From the NCBI GenBank assembly GCA_963829085.1, contig CAWHHJ010000004.1, positions 124,001 through 188,000 of the forward strand: a stretch of 64,000 bases of DNA, in the 5' to 3' direction. Position numbers and translations under genes: made by a program. This document shows positions 37,736 to 46,650 of this stretch, one piece after another (the first letter of the stretch is position 1; every line of letters starts with the position of its first letter). The notes under the pieces are model-generated. The model made no database searches, was not told the DNA's origin, and saw only the letters and a program-made list of their open reading frames with translations. This DNA is from PALSA-1004 sp963829085. GTDB lineage: Bacteria; Pseudomonadota; Gammaproteobacteria; Burkholderiales; SG8-41.

Positions 37736-37807
37736 GCTGGCTCCTTTACAACATCACGAATTATCGTCGCATCGCGATGTGACAACCATTTGCAAAGACG
37801 GCGGACG

Positions 37808-37834
37808 AAAAAAAGCCCGGTTGCCCGGGCTTTT
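37808..37834 (-). terminator. Rho-independent terminator of the cold-shock gene
   Basis: On the minus strand: AAAAGCCCGG, GCAA loop, CCGGGCTTTT, then more T. It is a 10-bp perfect stem 16 bases after the stop. Confidence 0.92.
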
Positions 37835-37849
37835 GGATGGCGCTCGATA

Positions 37850-38056
37850 TTAGTCGAGGGGCCGGATGTTCGTCGCCTGATCGCCTTTAGGACCGGTCGT
37901 GACGTCGTAAGCTACCTTTTGGTTTTCGCGCAGGCTCTTGAAGCCGTTGCCCTGAATCGCCGAGAAGTGCGCGAACAGGTCCTTACCGCCATCGTCGGGG
38001 GTGATGAATCCAAAGCCTTTGGCGTCATTAAACCATTTAACAGTGCCGTTACTCAT
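37850..38056 (-). CDS. Cold-shock domain protein (CspA family)
   Basis: 68 residues, one OB-fold domain that binds single-stranded RNA/DNA and melts mRNA structure. RNP1 is KGFGFITPDDG and RNP2 is LFAHFSAI. The start MSNGTVKWFNDAKG is standard. The 5' leader is long, about 140 bases from a good promoter at 38202-38230 to ATG 38056, as in cold-inducible csp genes, and it ends in a strong terminator. Confidence 0.95.
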   Translation of the reverse strand: MSNGTVKWFNDAKGFGFITPDDGGKDLFAHFSAIQGNGFKSLRENQKVAYDVTTGPKGDQATNIRPLD

Positions 38057-38426
38057 GTGTTGTCAATTCCTGAAAAATTAAAGAAGGGCTCGCGCCCGAG
38101 TGCGAGAACTTCAAGAGGAAAGTAACAAAACGTGAGAATACCGCCCAAAAAAGCGGCCACTACGGACTGGCTTTTCACTGCTTAAAGATCCTGCGCCGCT
38201 CGTTATACGCCACCCCGCACGACCGGTCAAATTATTTCGGACAACGTCCTACAAGATCCGGTCCCCGTGATGCTTACTGCCTGTCTGGGAGGAATACTGG
38301 TAGTCAAACTGGCATCCGCCACTGGCATTTGCGAGTCCTATCCCAAACGTGCAGCAAGTAGGCCGAGGTCACACGACACGCTTGGCATCTAGCCGCCGAG
38401 CAGCCCTTAGACGAATCGGCAGGCCG
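38057..38426. other. Intergenic region between cold-shock and cytochrome c genes
   Basis: 370 bases. The first 170 carry the csp leader and promoter. I see nothing convincing in the part nearest the cytochrome gene end. Confidence 0.6.
38202..38230 (-). promoter_or_regulatory. Promoter of the cold-shock gene with long leader
   Basis: On the minus strand, -35 TTGACC (38225-38230), a 17-base spacer and -10 TATAAC (38202-38207). Predicted transcripts begin near 38195, leaving a leader of roughly 140 bases with a CCGC...GCGG hairpin (plus-strand 38141-38156). Long leaders are the basis of cold-responsive translation in csp mRNAs. Confidence 0.65.
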
Positions 38427-38774
38427 TCAATCGACATTGAGCAATGGAATGTTCTTCGCAGGCGGCCCTGATTTAATCGACGCAAGGTAAGCATAGACGT
38501 CGGAAAGATCCTGATCGGGCAAATTCTTAGCCGTGTACGGTGGCATAGCCTGGCGCGGTATTCTGACTTGTCGCTCAAAGGCCTGCCAGCTAAGCGGGCC
38601 GGGTGCGATCCGCGGCCCGGCAACGCCGCCGCCCTGGCCAACGGTGCCATGACAGTTCTGGCATAGCTGATGGATGTAGATGTCGTGTCCGCGCTGAGCA
38701 GAACCAATCGGAACATCCTGCGCGTACGCCGGAATTGCCAAGAGCATGGCTGTTACCGCCCATGATGTCCGCAT
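38427..38774 (-). CDS. Small periplasmic c-type cytochrome
   Basis: 115 residues with a signal peptide (MRTSWAVTAMLLAIPAYAQD) and one haem site, CQNCH at residues 38-42, with Met77 in RQAMPPY as the likely axial ligand. The fold is cytochrome c class I (LSDVYAYLASIKSG is the C-terminal helix). Its redox partner is not identified; the flavin disulfide reductase nearby is divergent and cytosolic. No haem-linked oxidase is in the window apart from the DUF1111 protein. Confidence 0.88.
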   Translation of the reverse strand: MRTSWAVTAMLLAIPAYAQDVPIGSAQRGHDIYIHQLCQNCHGTVGQGGGVAGPRIAPGPLSWQAFERQVRIPRQAMPPYTAKNLPDQDLSDVYAYLASIKSGPPAKNIPLLNVD

Positions 38775-38980
38775 TAGCCCACCCCGTTATCGTGGTGCAA
38801 TTCTGCGGGGCGCGTCATGTAGCGTCAACCACCCTCGCGAGGGAGCCACTCTCGTGCATCACGAGAAGGCTCAGGCAGAAGACTATACTGGACGAGCAAC
38901 GTAATAAGGACCCGAGCCAACAGTGACCCAAGCGGCTATGTGCACATCGATCGACGTGTGATGGTGGCCCGGCTGATCGA

Positions 38981-40361
38981 ATGACAACACAGTTCGACGC
39001 TATCGTCATCGGCACCGGTCAGTCAGGACCCTCGCTTGCAGCGCGCCTTGCCGCGGCGGGCCGCAACGTTGCGATCATCGAACGCAAATTATTCGGCGGT
39101 ACCTGCGTGAATACCGGCTGCATTCCGACGAAGGCGCTGGTCGCAAGCGCGTATGCGGCACATCTCGCGCGGCGCGGAGCAGAGTATGGCGTGACTATCA
39201 CCGGCGAAGTCAGAGTGGACATGCAACGCGTGAAAGCGCGCAAGGATGCCATCTCGAATGCATCGAGCAAGGGCGTCGAGTCGTGGCTCAGAGGTACCAA
39301 AAATCTCACGGTGATCAACGGACACGCTCGCTTCGAGTCGCCGACGACTGTGAGCGTAAACGGCGACCTGCTGTCAGCCGCGCAGTTCTTCATCAATGTC
39401 GGCGGACGGGCAGTCGTTCCGGCACTTGGCGGTATCGAGCAGATTCCGTATTACACCAACTCGACCATCATGGATGTGGACTTCGTTCCCGAGCATCTCG
39501 TCATCATCGGCGGTAGCTATATCGGCGCTCGAGTTCGCGCAGATGTACCGGCGCTTTGGCGCGCAAGTAACGGTGATCGAGAAATCGAAGGTTGTCATTG
39601 GCCGCGAAGATGCGGATGTCTCGCAAGGCGTGCTCGATATCATGCGCAACGACGGCGTGGTCGTCGAGACGGGCGCAGAGTGCATGCGCTTCGAGCTGCG
39701 CGGCGACAAGATCGCAGTCGGCCTGGATTGCGACGGCATCGGACGCGAAGTAGTCGCTTCGCACGTGTTGCTTGCGGTCGGGCGCGTGCCGAATACCGGT
39801 GACCTTGGTGTCGACAAAGCCGGCATCGCGACAGACCAGCGCGGTTACATCACCGTCGACGATGCGTTGCGCACTAACGTTGCAAATGTGTGGGCGATTG
39901 GCGACTGCAACGGCCGCGGCGCATTCACTCACACGTCGTTCAACGACTATGAGATCGTCGCCGACAATCTGCTCAACGGGGAACACCGCAGCGTGCGCGA
40001 TCGCATCACTGCGTACGGACTTTTTATCGATCCACCGCTCGGGCGCGCCGGCATGACCGACGACGAAATTCGAAAATCGGGCCGCACGGCGATCGTCGGC
40101 ATGCGCCCGATGAAACGCGTCGGCCGCGCCGTTGAGAAAGGAGAATCACAGGGCTTCATGAAAATCGCTGTCGACGCGGAAACCAAACAGATTCTCGGTG
40201 CCGCCATACTCGGAGTCGGCGGTGACGAAGCCATCCATGCAGTGCTGTCAATGATGTACGCGAAAGCGCCGTATACAGTGCTGCAGCGCTCGGTGAATAT
40301 TCACCCGACGGTATCCGAACTCATCCCGACCATCCTGGGCGAATTGAAACCCATGAGCTAA
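38981..40361 (+). CDS. FAD-dependent pyridine nucleotide-disulfide oxidoreductase, one frameshift
   Basis: Class I flavoprotein similar to dihydrolipoamide dehydrogenase and mercuric reductase. The FAD site is AIVIGTGQSGPSLAARLA, and the redox pair is C42/C47 in GGTCVNTGCIPTK. The NAD(P) site begins VIIGGSYIG. One extra base near 39526 then shifts the frame; the second piece resumes with LEFAQMYRRFGAQVTVIEKS and runs to the dimerisation domain with NIHPTVSELIPTILG. The total is about 459 residues. Mercury-specific cysteines at the C-terminus are absent, so it is not MerA. ATG 38981 overlies no strong Shine-Dalgarno. Physiological disulfide unknown. Confidence 0.87.
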
Positions 40362-40411
40362 CGTTGGGAGCCGTGTGCTTCCAACGCGCGCTGAACAAAT
40401 CGGTAGAGGCG

Positions 40412-40446
40412 AAAAAAAAGCTGACGCTTTCGGCATCAGCCTTTTT
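40412..40446. terminator. Bidirectional terminator between disulfide reductase and rhlE
   Basis: Stem GCTGACGC (40420-40427) and GCATCAGC (40433-40440), with one G-T pair, loop TTTCG. On the plus strand it is followed by CTTTTTATC; on the minus strand by eight T residues. It serves both convergent genes. Confidence 0.75.
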
Positions 40447-40486
40447 ATCCAGATATCAGCGCGCAATTTCGCCCTGATGCCTGCGG

Positions 40487-41818
40487 TTAACCCCGACCGC
40501 GGCTTCGATTCCCGCCAAAACCGCCGTAGCCGCCATCACGCGATGACGGACGGCCGCTGCTATTGCCACCGCTCCAACTTGAATTGCCGAAACGGCGCGG
40601 TTTACCTGCTTCGCTGGTACGTCTGCGCGGATCGCCGAAACGTTTGCGATCAGCGCCTGCCGGATTGCTACTGCGCGGCTTTAGCTTCGGCTCCATGCCT
40701 TCGATCACATGGCGCTCGATCTGATTGCCCGTGTAGCGCTCGATTTGTTTGAGCTGCTGACCTTCGTCGGGTGCTGCGAACGAAATCGCGATACCTGCTG
40801 CTCCGGCACGCCCGGTGCGCCCGATACGATGCACATAGTCTTCCGCGACTTTGGGCAAGTCGTAATTAATGACATGCGTAATGCTGGCGACATCGATGCC
40901 GCGGGCGGCCACGTCCGTCGCAACGAGCACACGCACGTTGCCGCTGCGCAAACGCGCGAGCGTGCGATTCCGCTGCGACTGGTTCATGTTTCCATGCAAG
41001 GCTGCCGCGGTGTGGCCGCCGTCATTGAGCTTCTCTGCAAGACGGTCGGCGCCGCGCTTGGTCGCCGTGAAAACAATCGCCTGAGTAAGATCGACGCCAC
41101 GCAACACGTGATCGAGGATGCGATGCTTATGACCGCCGTCATCGACATAATGCAGGCGCTGCTCGATGTTGTCGTGGTTTGCCTGCGTCGGCTCGCACTC
41201 GATCAGCTTCGGCTGCCTGAGCAGACGTTTCGCCAGCGTGGCGATGTTGCCGTCGAGCGTGGCGGAGAACAACAGCGTTTGTCGCGTGGACGGTGTAGCA
41301 CCCGCGATACGTTCGACCGGCTTGATGAACCCCATGTCCAGCATGCGATCCGCTTCATCGAGTACGAGCAATTCCAGGCGCGAGAAATCCACCTTGCCCT
41401 GATCGATAAAATCAATCAGGCGACCGGGCGTCGCGACGAGAATATCGAGCGGCATTTCGAGCAGCCTGCGCTGTTTCGGGTACGGCATGCCGCCCAGAAC
41501 CGTGCCGGTGCGCACGCGCGGCATGAACTTGCTGTACTTTTCGACAGCGGTTGTTACCTGCAGCGCCAACTCGCGCGTCGGTGTCAGCACCAGCATGCGC
41601 GGGCCGCGTCCCGGTTTCGCGGGCTTCAGCAGTCGCTGCAGGGCGGGCAGTACAAACGCCGCGGTTTTGCCAGTACCTGTCGGTGCGGAGACCATCAGAT
41701 CATGACCGGCGATGGCGTCGGGTATTGCTTTCGCCTGTACCGGGGTCGCCTGCGTATAACCGGAGGCGGTAATCGCCTGCACAATGGCAGGATCAAGATT
41801 GAACGATTCAAATGACAT
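40487..41818 (-). CDS. rhlE: DEAD-box RNA helicase, RhlE type
   Basis: 443 residues. Motifs in order: Q motif (YTQATPVQ), I APTGTGKTAA, Ia PTRELALQ, II DEADRMLD, III SATLDGNI, IV IVFTATKRGAD, V ATDVAARGID, VI HRIGRTGRAG. The C-terminal tail (about residues 375-443) is basic and rich in Arg, Gly, Ser, ending GFGGNRSRGRG, typical of RhlE RNA-binding tails. ATG 41818 is used rather than the frame opening at 41878. It probably acts in ribosome assembly or mRNA turnover. Confidence 0.94.
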   Translation of the reverse strand: MSFESFNLDPAIVQAITASGYTQATPVQAKAIPDAIAGHDLMVSAPTGTGKTAAFVLPALQRLLKPAKPGRGPRMLVLTPTRELALQVTTAVEKYSKFMPRVRTGTVLGGMPYPKQRRLLEMPLDILVATPGRLIDFIDQGKVDFSRLELLVLDEADRMLDMGFIKPVERIAGATPSTRQTLLFSATLDGNIATLAKRLLRQPKLIECEPTQANHDNIEQRLHYVDDGGHKHRILDHVLRGVDLTQAIVFTATKRGADRLAEKLNDGGHTAAALHGNMNQSQRNRTLARLRSGNVRVLVATDVAARGIDVASITHVINYDLPKVAEDYVHRIGRTGRAGAAGIAISFAAPDEGQQLKQIERYTGNQIERHVIEGMEPKLKPRSSNPAGADRKRFGDPRRRTSEAGKPRRFGNSSWSGGNSSGRPSSRDGGYGGFGGNRSRGRG

Positions 41819-42114
41819 TAGTGATACTTTCTTATTGGACGTACAACAAACAAACGCGCAGGCAAAAAGCTGCTGCAAGAGGCATGCAAACGCCGCCGGC
41901 GCACGGGTATCGTCACTAACCGTGGCAGAAGCAGCTATTCGAGAAGGGAAGCTGAATCGAGGGGGTCAGGGACTGATGCATCCCGAAGTTTTTATTGCTT
42001 TGAATACTTCGAGGTGCGCGCACTATACACGAACACTCCCTAAATAGCGAGTGATGCACCTGCGATAAGGAGAGTGCGTGAATACTATTTGCAGTCGAAG
42101 CCTCGTGTTAAGCG

Positions 42115-43080
42115 CTAATCGATCTTCGCGCCCGCGATCTGGACCACCTCCGCAAACTTCTTGATCTCGCTACGCAGGAAGGCGGTGAGTTCGGTTGGAC
42201 TTGAAGATTCCGGAGGTGCGCCCATTTTCAAGAGCGTCTCGGACACCTGCGGACTTTGCAAACTGCTCACGAGCGCGGCATGCAGACGGTCAACAATCGT
42301 CTGCGCGGTGCCGGTCGGAACGACCAGGCAATACCACGATGTGACGTCGATCGGAAGCCCCGACTCAATAAACGTCGGGACGTCCGGCAACACGGGCGTG
42401 CGCTTGGTGCCCGAAGTCGCGAGCACACGCAGCCGTCCGGCCTGAGCGAGATTCACTACCGCAGGCGGCCCGGACAACATGATTTCCACCTCGCCCGATA
42501 ACGTTGCGGCGAGTGCGGGACCAGAGCCTTTGAACGGAACATGTGTCATCGGGATTGCCGCACGCTTCTTCAACAGTTCCGCGACCAGATGACCGGTGGT
42601 TCCGCTGCCCGCCGAGCCATAATTCAATTTGCTGCTGGGATCTTTGGCGAGGTCGATAAGCTGCTTGATGTTCGCGGCGTGTATCGACGGATGGACGGAA
42701 AGCACCTGCGGCACCTTCGTAATCAGCGACACCGGCGCAAAACTTCTGAGCGGGTCGTACGGCAGCTTCGAGCCATACAGAGACACGTTGATGGCCATCG
42801 GCGATACGACACCCAATAGAATCGTGTAACCGTCTGCAGGAGCGCTCGCCGCCATCGCGGTGCCCACAGTTCCTCCAGCCCCGCCCCGGCTGTCGACCAC
42901 CACGACTTGGCCGAGCGTTTCAGTCAGCTTGGCCGCGATGACGCGCGCGATCGGCTCAGCGGTGCCGCCCGGCGCAGTCGGGTTAATAAAGCGGATGGGC
43001 CGCGTTGGATACGTTTCGGCCGATGCGGCTTGCTGAAGCCCGACTAGATACAGCGCGCAGGGCAATGCTCTCCAGAACAT
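42115..43080 (-). CDS. Bug/TctC-family periplasmic receptor (2)
   Basis: 321 residues. Signal peptide ending at QQAASAETYP, then PTRPIRFINPTAPGGTAEPI, the G-rich VVVVDSRGGAGGTVGTAMAA, MTHVPFKGSGPALAATLSGE and the C-terminal EIKKFAEVVQIAGAK. In the ligand loop PFAPGG is replaced by NPTAPGGTAEPIA, so the ligand may differ. It starts 63 bases after the TauD/TfdA dioxygenase stops and probably shares its mRNA. Confidence 0.92.
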   Translation of the reverse strand: MFWRALPCALYLVGLQQAASAETYPTRPIRFINPTAPGGTAEPIARVIAAKLTETLGQVVVVDSRGGAGGTVGTAMAASAPADGYTILLGVVSPMAINVSLYGSKLPYDPLRSFAPVSLITKVPQVLSVHPSIHAANIKQLIDLAKDPSSKLNYGSAGSGTTGHLVAELLKKRAAIPMTHVPFKGSGPALAATLSGEVEIMLSGPPAVVNLAQAGRLRVLATSGTKRTPVLPDVPTFIESGLPIDVTSWYCLVVPTGTAQTIVDRLHAALVSSLQSPQVSETLLKMGAPPESSSPTELTAFLRSEIKKFAEVVQIAGAKID

Positions 43081-43143
43081 GGAGCAGTTTCCTTCTTGAA
43101 GCGCCTTGCCGTTAAAAGGTCAGCGCAGCGATGTTATGCACGT

Positions 43144-43974
43144 TTAATGCGCGCCGTGTTCTTTGATGGAAACCCGCCAGTGAATGCGATCTTCCTCGGG
43201 TGGATAATCGCCGGCCGCCTTGTGATATGAGCAGCGATTGTCCCAGATTACGACGTCACCCTTGCGCCACTTGTGGCGATATTGCGCAGGCGGCTGAACC
43301 ATGTATGCGCGCATCTCTTCGATGATTGCATCGCTCTCCGCGTCGTCGACACCTTCGATACTCAGAATCTTGCCTTGATCGAAATACAGCAGCTTACGGC
43401 CCGTCTCCGGGTGCACGCGGACAAGTGGATGACGCACGGGCCTTGCATTCCGATCCTCTTCGTTCAACAGCAGGTTCGCCTTCATGCGGCCGCCATACTT
43501 GAAAAGACCATATCGCCCCTCGAGGCGCTGTTTCAAGTGTTGAGGAAGTTCTTCATAAGCGGCATATGCGCTCGAGAAATGAGTATCGCCGCCCGTGCTC
43601 GGAATCGCGATTGCGTAAAGCTGCGTTGCCTTATAGGGCACCTCTTCATAAGAGCCGTCGGTGTGAAAACCTTCGGCGCCGCGACGGTAAATTTCACGAT
43701 CGAGCGTGCCGTCCGGCCGGAACTTGTTGGTCCCGAGCAATGTGATCTCCGGATGCTCGGGATGCCGCGTGCTCTTGGCCGGATGCGGCGATACGCTGCC
43801 GAAGCGTCGGCTGTAGGCAAGGAAATCTTCGATCTCGAGTTTCTGATCGCGGACAGCGATCACGTTGCAGTCCAGCCAGGTTTGGTAGATCTTCGCAAAG
43901 ACAGACTCATCCATGGTCTTCACATCGATGTCGAGAATCTCGGCGCCGATCGGACCCATCCGGTTCACCTGCAT
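43144..43974 (-). CDS. TauD/TfdA-family 2-oxoglutarate-dependent dioxygenase
   Basis: 276 residues from ATG 43974, which has GGAGG upstream. The iron triad is His104-x-Asp106 (GFHTDGSYE) with His251 (NRCSYHKAAG); Arg267 is placed to bind 2-oxoglutarate. This family hydroxylates taurine, sulfonates, 2,4-D and similar acids, releasing succinate and CO2. A Bug receptor downstream suggests that the substrate is an imported organic acid. The exact substrate is unknown. Confidence 0.9.
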   Translation of the reverse strand: MQVNRMGPIGAEILDIDVKTMDESVFAKIYQTWLDCNVIAVRDQKLEIEDFLAYSRRFGSVSPHPAKSTRHPEHPEITLLGTNKFRPDGTLDREIYRRGAEGFHTDGSYEEVPYKATQLYAIAIPSTGGDTHFSSAYAAYEELPQHLKQRLEGRYGLFKYGGRMKANLLLNEEDRNARPVRHPLVRVHPETGRKLLYFDQGKILSIEGVDDAESDAIIEEMRAYMVQPPAQYRHKWRKGDVVIWDNRCSYHKAAGDYPPEEDRIHWRVSIKEHGAH

Positions 43975-44045
43975 GATCGCTGTCCTCCGTCGTAAGATCC
44001 GGCAATCTGGCGCGTCAACGCTGTTGTCATGACGACACAGCAATT

Positions 44046-44475
44046 CTAATTAACTTCAGTGTTGATCGTCAGGACGTACGATGCCGTCGGGATGGCCATG
44101 CGGGCGGTAGCGAGCCGTCTTGATTGGTTGCAGGCGTCTTGCGCCACCGCCGCTAAGTCCCGCGCGCGATTAATGCCGCTCCATGTAAGTTTTCGCGCAG
44201 GTTGGCTATCAGTGGACCACCGATAGCGCCTTCCAGCACTGACTCTGCTGGTCTGCATTCGAACAGGGAACGATTGATGCGGTCACAGCACCACTGTGCA
44301 TTCGAACGTGGAAGCGCCATGCCGCGCCAAGAGCAATCCCTTAAGTCGAAGGTAAACGCCCGCGCGGCTACGCTGGCATCGTCGAGGGATACGCACGACC
44401 GGGTGTCGCCGGCGACGGTGGCCACATCGCAGCGGCTCCCATGATCTTGACTTCAATGAACCTTCGAGAGCCGTA
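44046..44475. other. Intergenic region between dioxygenase and AsmA-like genes
   Basis: 430 bases with no gene I can support. GCATTCGAAC occurs twice, at 44255-44264 and 44298-44307. The rest shows no clear repeat or hairpin. Confidence 0.45.
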
Positions 44476-45547
44476 ATGGCGAGCCGAACGCTCAAACGCT
44501 GGACGATCGGCATCATCGTTTTGATCGTCGTGCTCGTCATCGCCGGCGTTGCCGGAATGCATTTCGCTGCGCGATCGCTCAAGCAACACGTGCTTGAAGC
44601 GCTCGGACCTGAAAGCGAGGTCGCGGACCTCACCGTTGGATTCACCAGCATCAACATCTCCGGTGTACGAGTGAAAGCGCCGAAGGGATGGCCGGCGGAT
44701 TCGACGCTGCGTGCTGAACACATTGTCCTCGTACCCGACTTGAAGCAGTTACTGTCACGTCGTATCTACATCAAAAACGTTCGGATCGAGAACGCCTATA
44801 TTTCCGCGGTGCGGCCAAAGGAAGGCGGCGGCCTCAAGGTGCTTCCCAGCATGCTCGACAAGAAGCGTGACCCCGAATCTGAGCGACGCAGCGGACAAAT
44901 CCACACCGTCGAGTTCAGCAACTGCGTTATTGAACTCTTCGACATGACCTTGACCGGACATCAGAAGATGCGCGTCGATGCAGTGCGCGGAACACTGCAG
45001 GATCTCAACCTGCCAAAGCTAGACAGCCATAGTAAGGTCGATCTGCACGGAGTCATCAAGGGCGCTGCGCACCAGGGAACGATCGGTGTCACGGGCTGGA
45101 TCGACGTGGCAGCGAAGTCATCGGAATTGAGCACGCAAGTGCGCAATGTCGATTTGGTTTTATTTCAGCCGTATGTGATACAAAAAACCAAAGCAGGAAT
45201 CGATGAGGGAACGTTCAATCTGGATTTAAAGGCGACCGTGCGAAACAATGTGCTGAACGCGCCGGGCACACTCACGCTTGCGGGACTCAAAGTCAAGAAC
45301 GCGCAAACACCGCTTGGCGGACTGAAGACGGTGCCTGAGCGTGCGGTTATCGGTGCACTTGCCGACAAAGACGACCGTATCACTGTTCACTTCGATCTCA
45401 AGGGCAATCTCGACAACCCCGCATTTTCATTAACGCGAAGGTCTGGGGCTACGCACGGGCACTGCTCTGCTCAAGGGCCTTGGCCTTGGTTTCGAAGCGT
45501 TGATACGCGCTTTCTTTATCCTCGTCCGCGGATTCGTTCCGCATTGA
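44476..45547 (+). CDS. AsmA/DUF748-like single-pass membrane protein, frameshift near 3' end
   Basis: Begins MASRTLKRW, then one transmembrane helix (about residues 10-28, TIGIIVLIVVLVIAGVAGMH), after which the chain has AsmA-clan sequence: VADLTVGFTSINISGVRVK, IVLVPDLKQLLSRRIYIKNV and HFDLKGNLDNPAFSL. The frame breaks near 45430. The next frame runs NEGLGLRTGTALLKGLGLGF and on to TGA 45547. AsmA-clan proteins span the periplasm and help lipid or outer-membrane homeostasis, but this short member (about 356 residues) is not assignable. Divergent, isolated gene. Confidence 0.6.
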
Positions 45548-45571
45548 CCGGTCTGTTGCCTGAGCGAATTT

Positions 45572-45700
45572 CTAGGCCGTCGGCGCGGCGCTCTTCGGCT
45601 TTTCGTTTCTTGCCTTCTTCGCTTGCTTCGCGAGGTTGGCGATACGTTTCTTGCCCCTCTGCTTCCTGCGTCTGATCTGCAGCGACTTCGATTGACTCAT
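45572..45700 (-). CDS. Small, highly basic protein, 42 residues
   Basis: ATG 45700 has GGAG six bases upstream. The product reads MSQSKSLQIRRRKQRGKKRI, then ANLAKQAKKARNEKPKSAAP and TA. It is very rich in Lys and Arg and has no hydrophobic core. It is too short for ordinary gene finders. Its start is more than 100 bases beyond the terminator of the PEP-CTERM gene, so it has its own transcript. It could bind nucleic acid or ribosomes, but no family is recognised with certainty. Confidence 0.5.
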   Translation of the reverse strand: MSQSKSLQIRRRKQRGKKRIANLAKQAKKARNEKPKSAAPTA

Positions 45701-45837
45701 CTGTGTCTCCGGTTCGATAACTCCGGTGCTAGTGTGACGAGTTTTTATCAGGTTGACCAGACGAGCGGAATTGTTAGCTTCGTGACGGGCATCCGCAAGC
45801 TCGGTGCATCTACGAAGAAGCCCCTTGCCAAAGACCC

Positions 45838-45862
45838 AAAAAAAACCCCGCCGTAGCGGGGT
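45838..45862 (-). terminator. Rho-independent terminator of the PEP-CTERM gene
   Basis: On the minus strand: ACCCCGC, TACG loop, GCGGGGT, then eight T residues. It is a 7-bp stem 26 bases after the stop at 45888. Confidence 0.9.
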
Positions 45863-45887
45863 GTGTTTGACCGCTTATGAAGGCGAT

Positions 45888-46407
45888 TCAAGCGGCTTTC
45901 TGTTTCCTGCGACGGGTTGCGAATCCGAGCACGCCGAGACCGGCAAGCATGATGGCGTAAGTTTCAGGTTCGGGTATGGCACCGATGACCGCCGACCCGC
46001 TCACGAGCGTTCGATGCGGCAGCGCGAGATGCTGCTCGAAGCTATCAAACTGCCCAATGCGGATTGGCGCGCCAGTCGCGCTCAGGCTCGGGTTGAAGGT
46101 CGACCTGTAAGATGTTATCGGTAGTCCCGGCGGGGCTGTCGAAGACAAGGATGGTCGGCAGCGCAGAGAAACTGGTAGAGTTCGCAAGAGTGTAAGTCAA
46201 GCCAAAACCGCCCGCCGCCGGTGACGTAGTGATACTGGCGCTAACGAGCGCGTTTATCGCATCATTTGTGGTGAACGACCCGGTTAGCGATCCACCGTCG
46301 GAGAACGCTGCACCCGAGAATGAGTAGGTGATATTCGCCGATGCCTGACCAGCAGCCAGTAAGAGTCCCAGCGTCGCGAAGCGAACCACGGAAGAAAGGC
46401 ATTTCAT
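45888..46407 (-). CDS. Short PEP-CTERM protein, one frameshift
   Basis: Signal peptide from ATG 46407 (MKCLSSVVRFATLGLLLAAG, then QASANI). The mature domain is beta-rich and small (about 120 residues), with Gly/Ser/Thr content typical of extracellular PEP-CTERM proteins (ITYSFSGAAFSDGGSLTGSF). An extra base near 46103 shifts the frame; the second piece gives FNPSLSATGAPIRIG and the sorting signal PEPETYAIMLAGLGVLGFAT with a basic tail. Exosortase and EpsH-type machinery would process it, but neither is in this window. Confidence 0.8.
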
Positions 46408-46650
46408 GATGGTCATTCTCCTTGCAAACAAGTTGATGGTTGGGACGTCTTACTCCGGTCGCGCCGAGGTGCTCGTCCCTGCACAAGATTGTGAAACTGG
46501 CCGTCGGCGGATTCAAGTAGCCATTCGGGCTATAGCGCAGGCTTGACGGCGCGGTCGGCCAAGCGCATGCGATTACTTGTTTTGCTATTGAGCGGTGACA
46601 GCCGCGCATTCGAGCGCGTGAATGCTTTTAGTGACCGTCGACGCCTGTGG

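Noticed and set aside
40709..41815. 368-codon frame opposite rhlE
   Set aside because: Antisense shadow; rhlE carries all helicase motifs.
44153..44425. 90-codon minus-strand frame upstream of the AsmA-like gene
   Set aside because: No motif or ribosome-binding site recognised; left as intergenic.
45623..45856. 77-codon plus-strand frame ending in a Lys/Pro tail
   Set aside because: Its end runs into the PEP-CTERM gene terminator and it overlaps the small basic protein on the other strand; no homology recognised.
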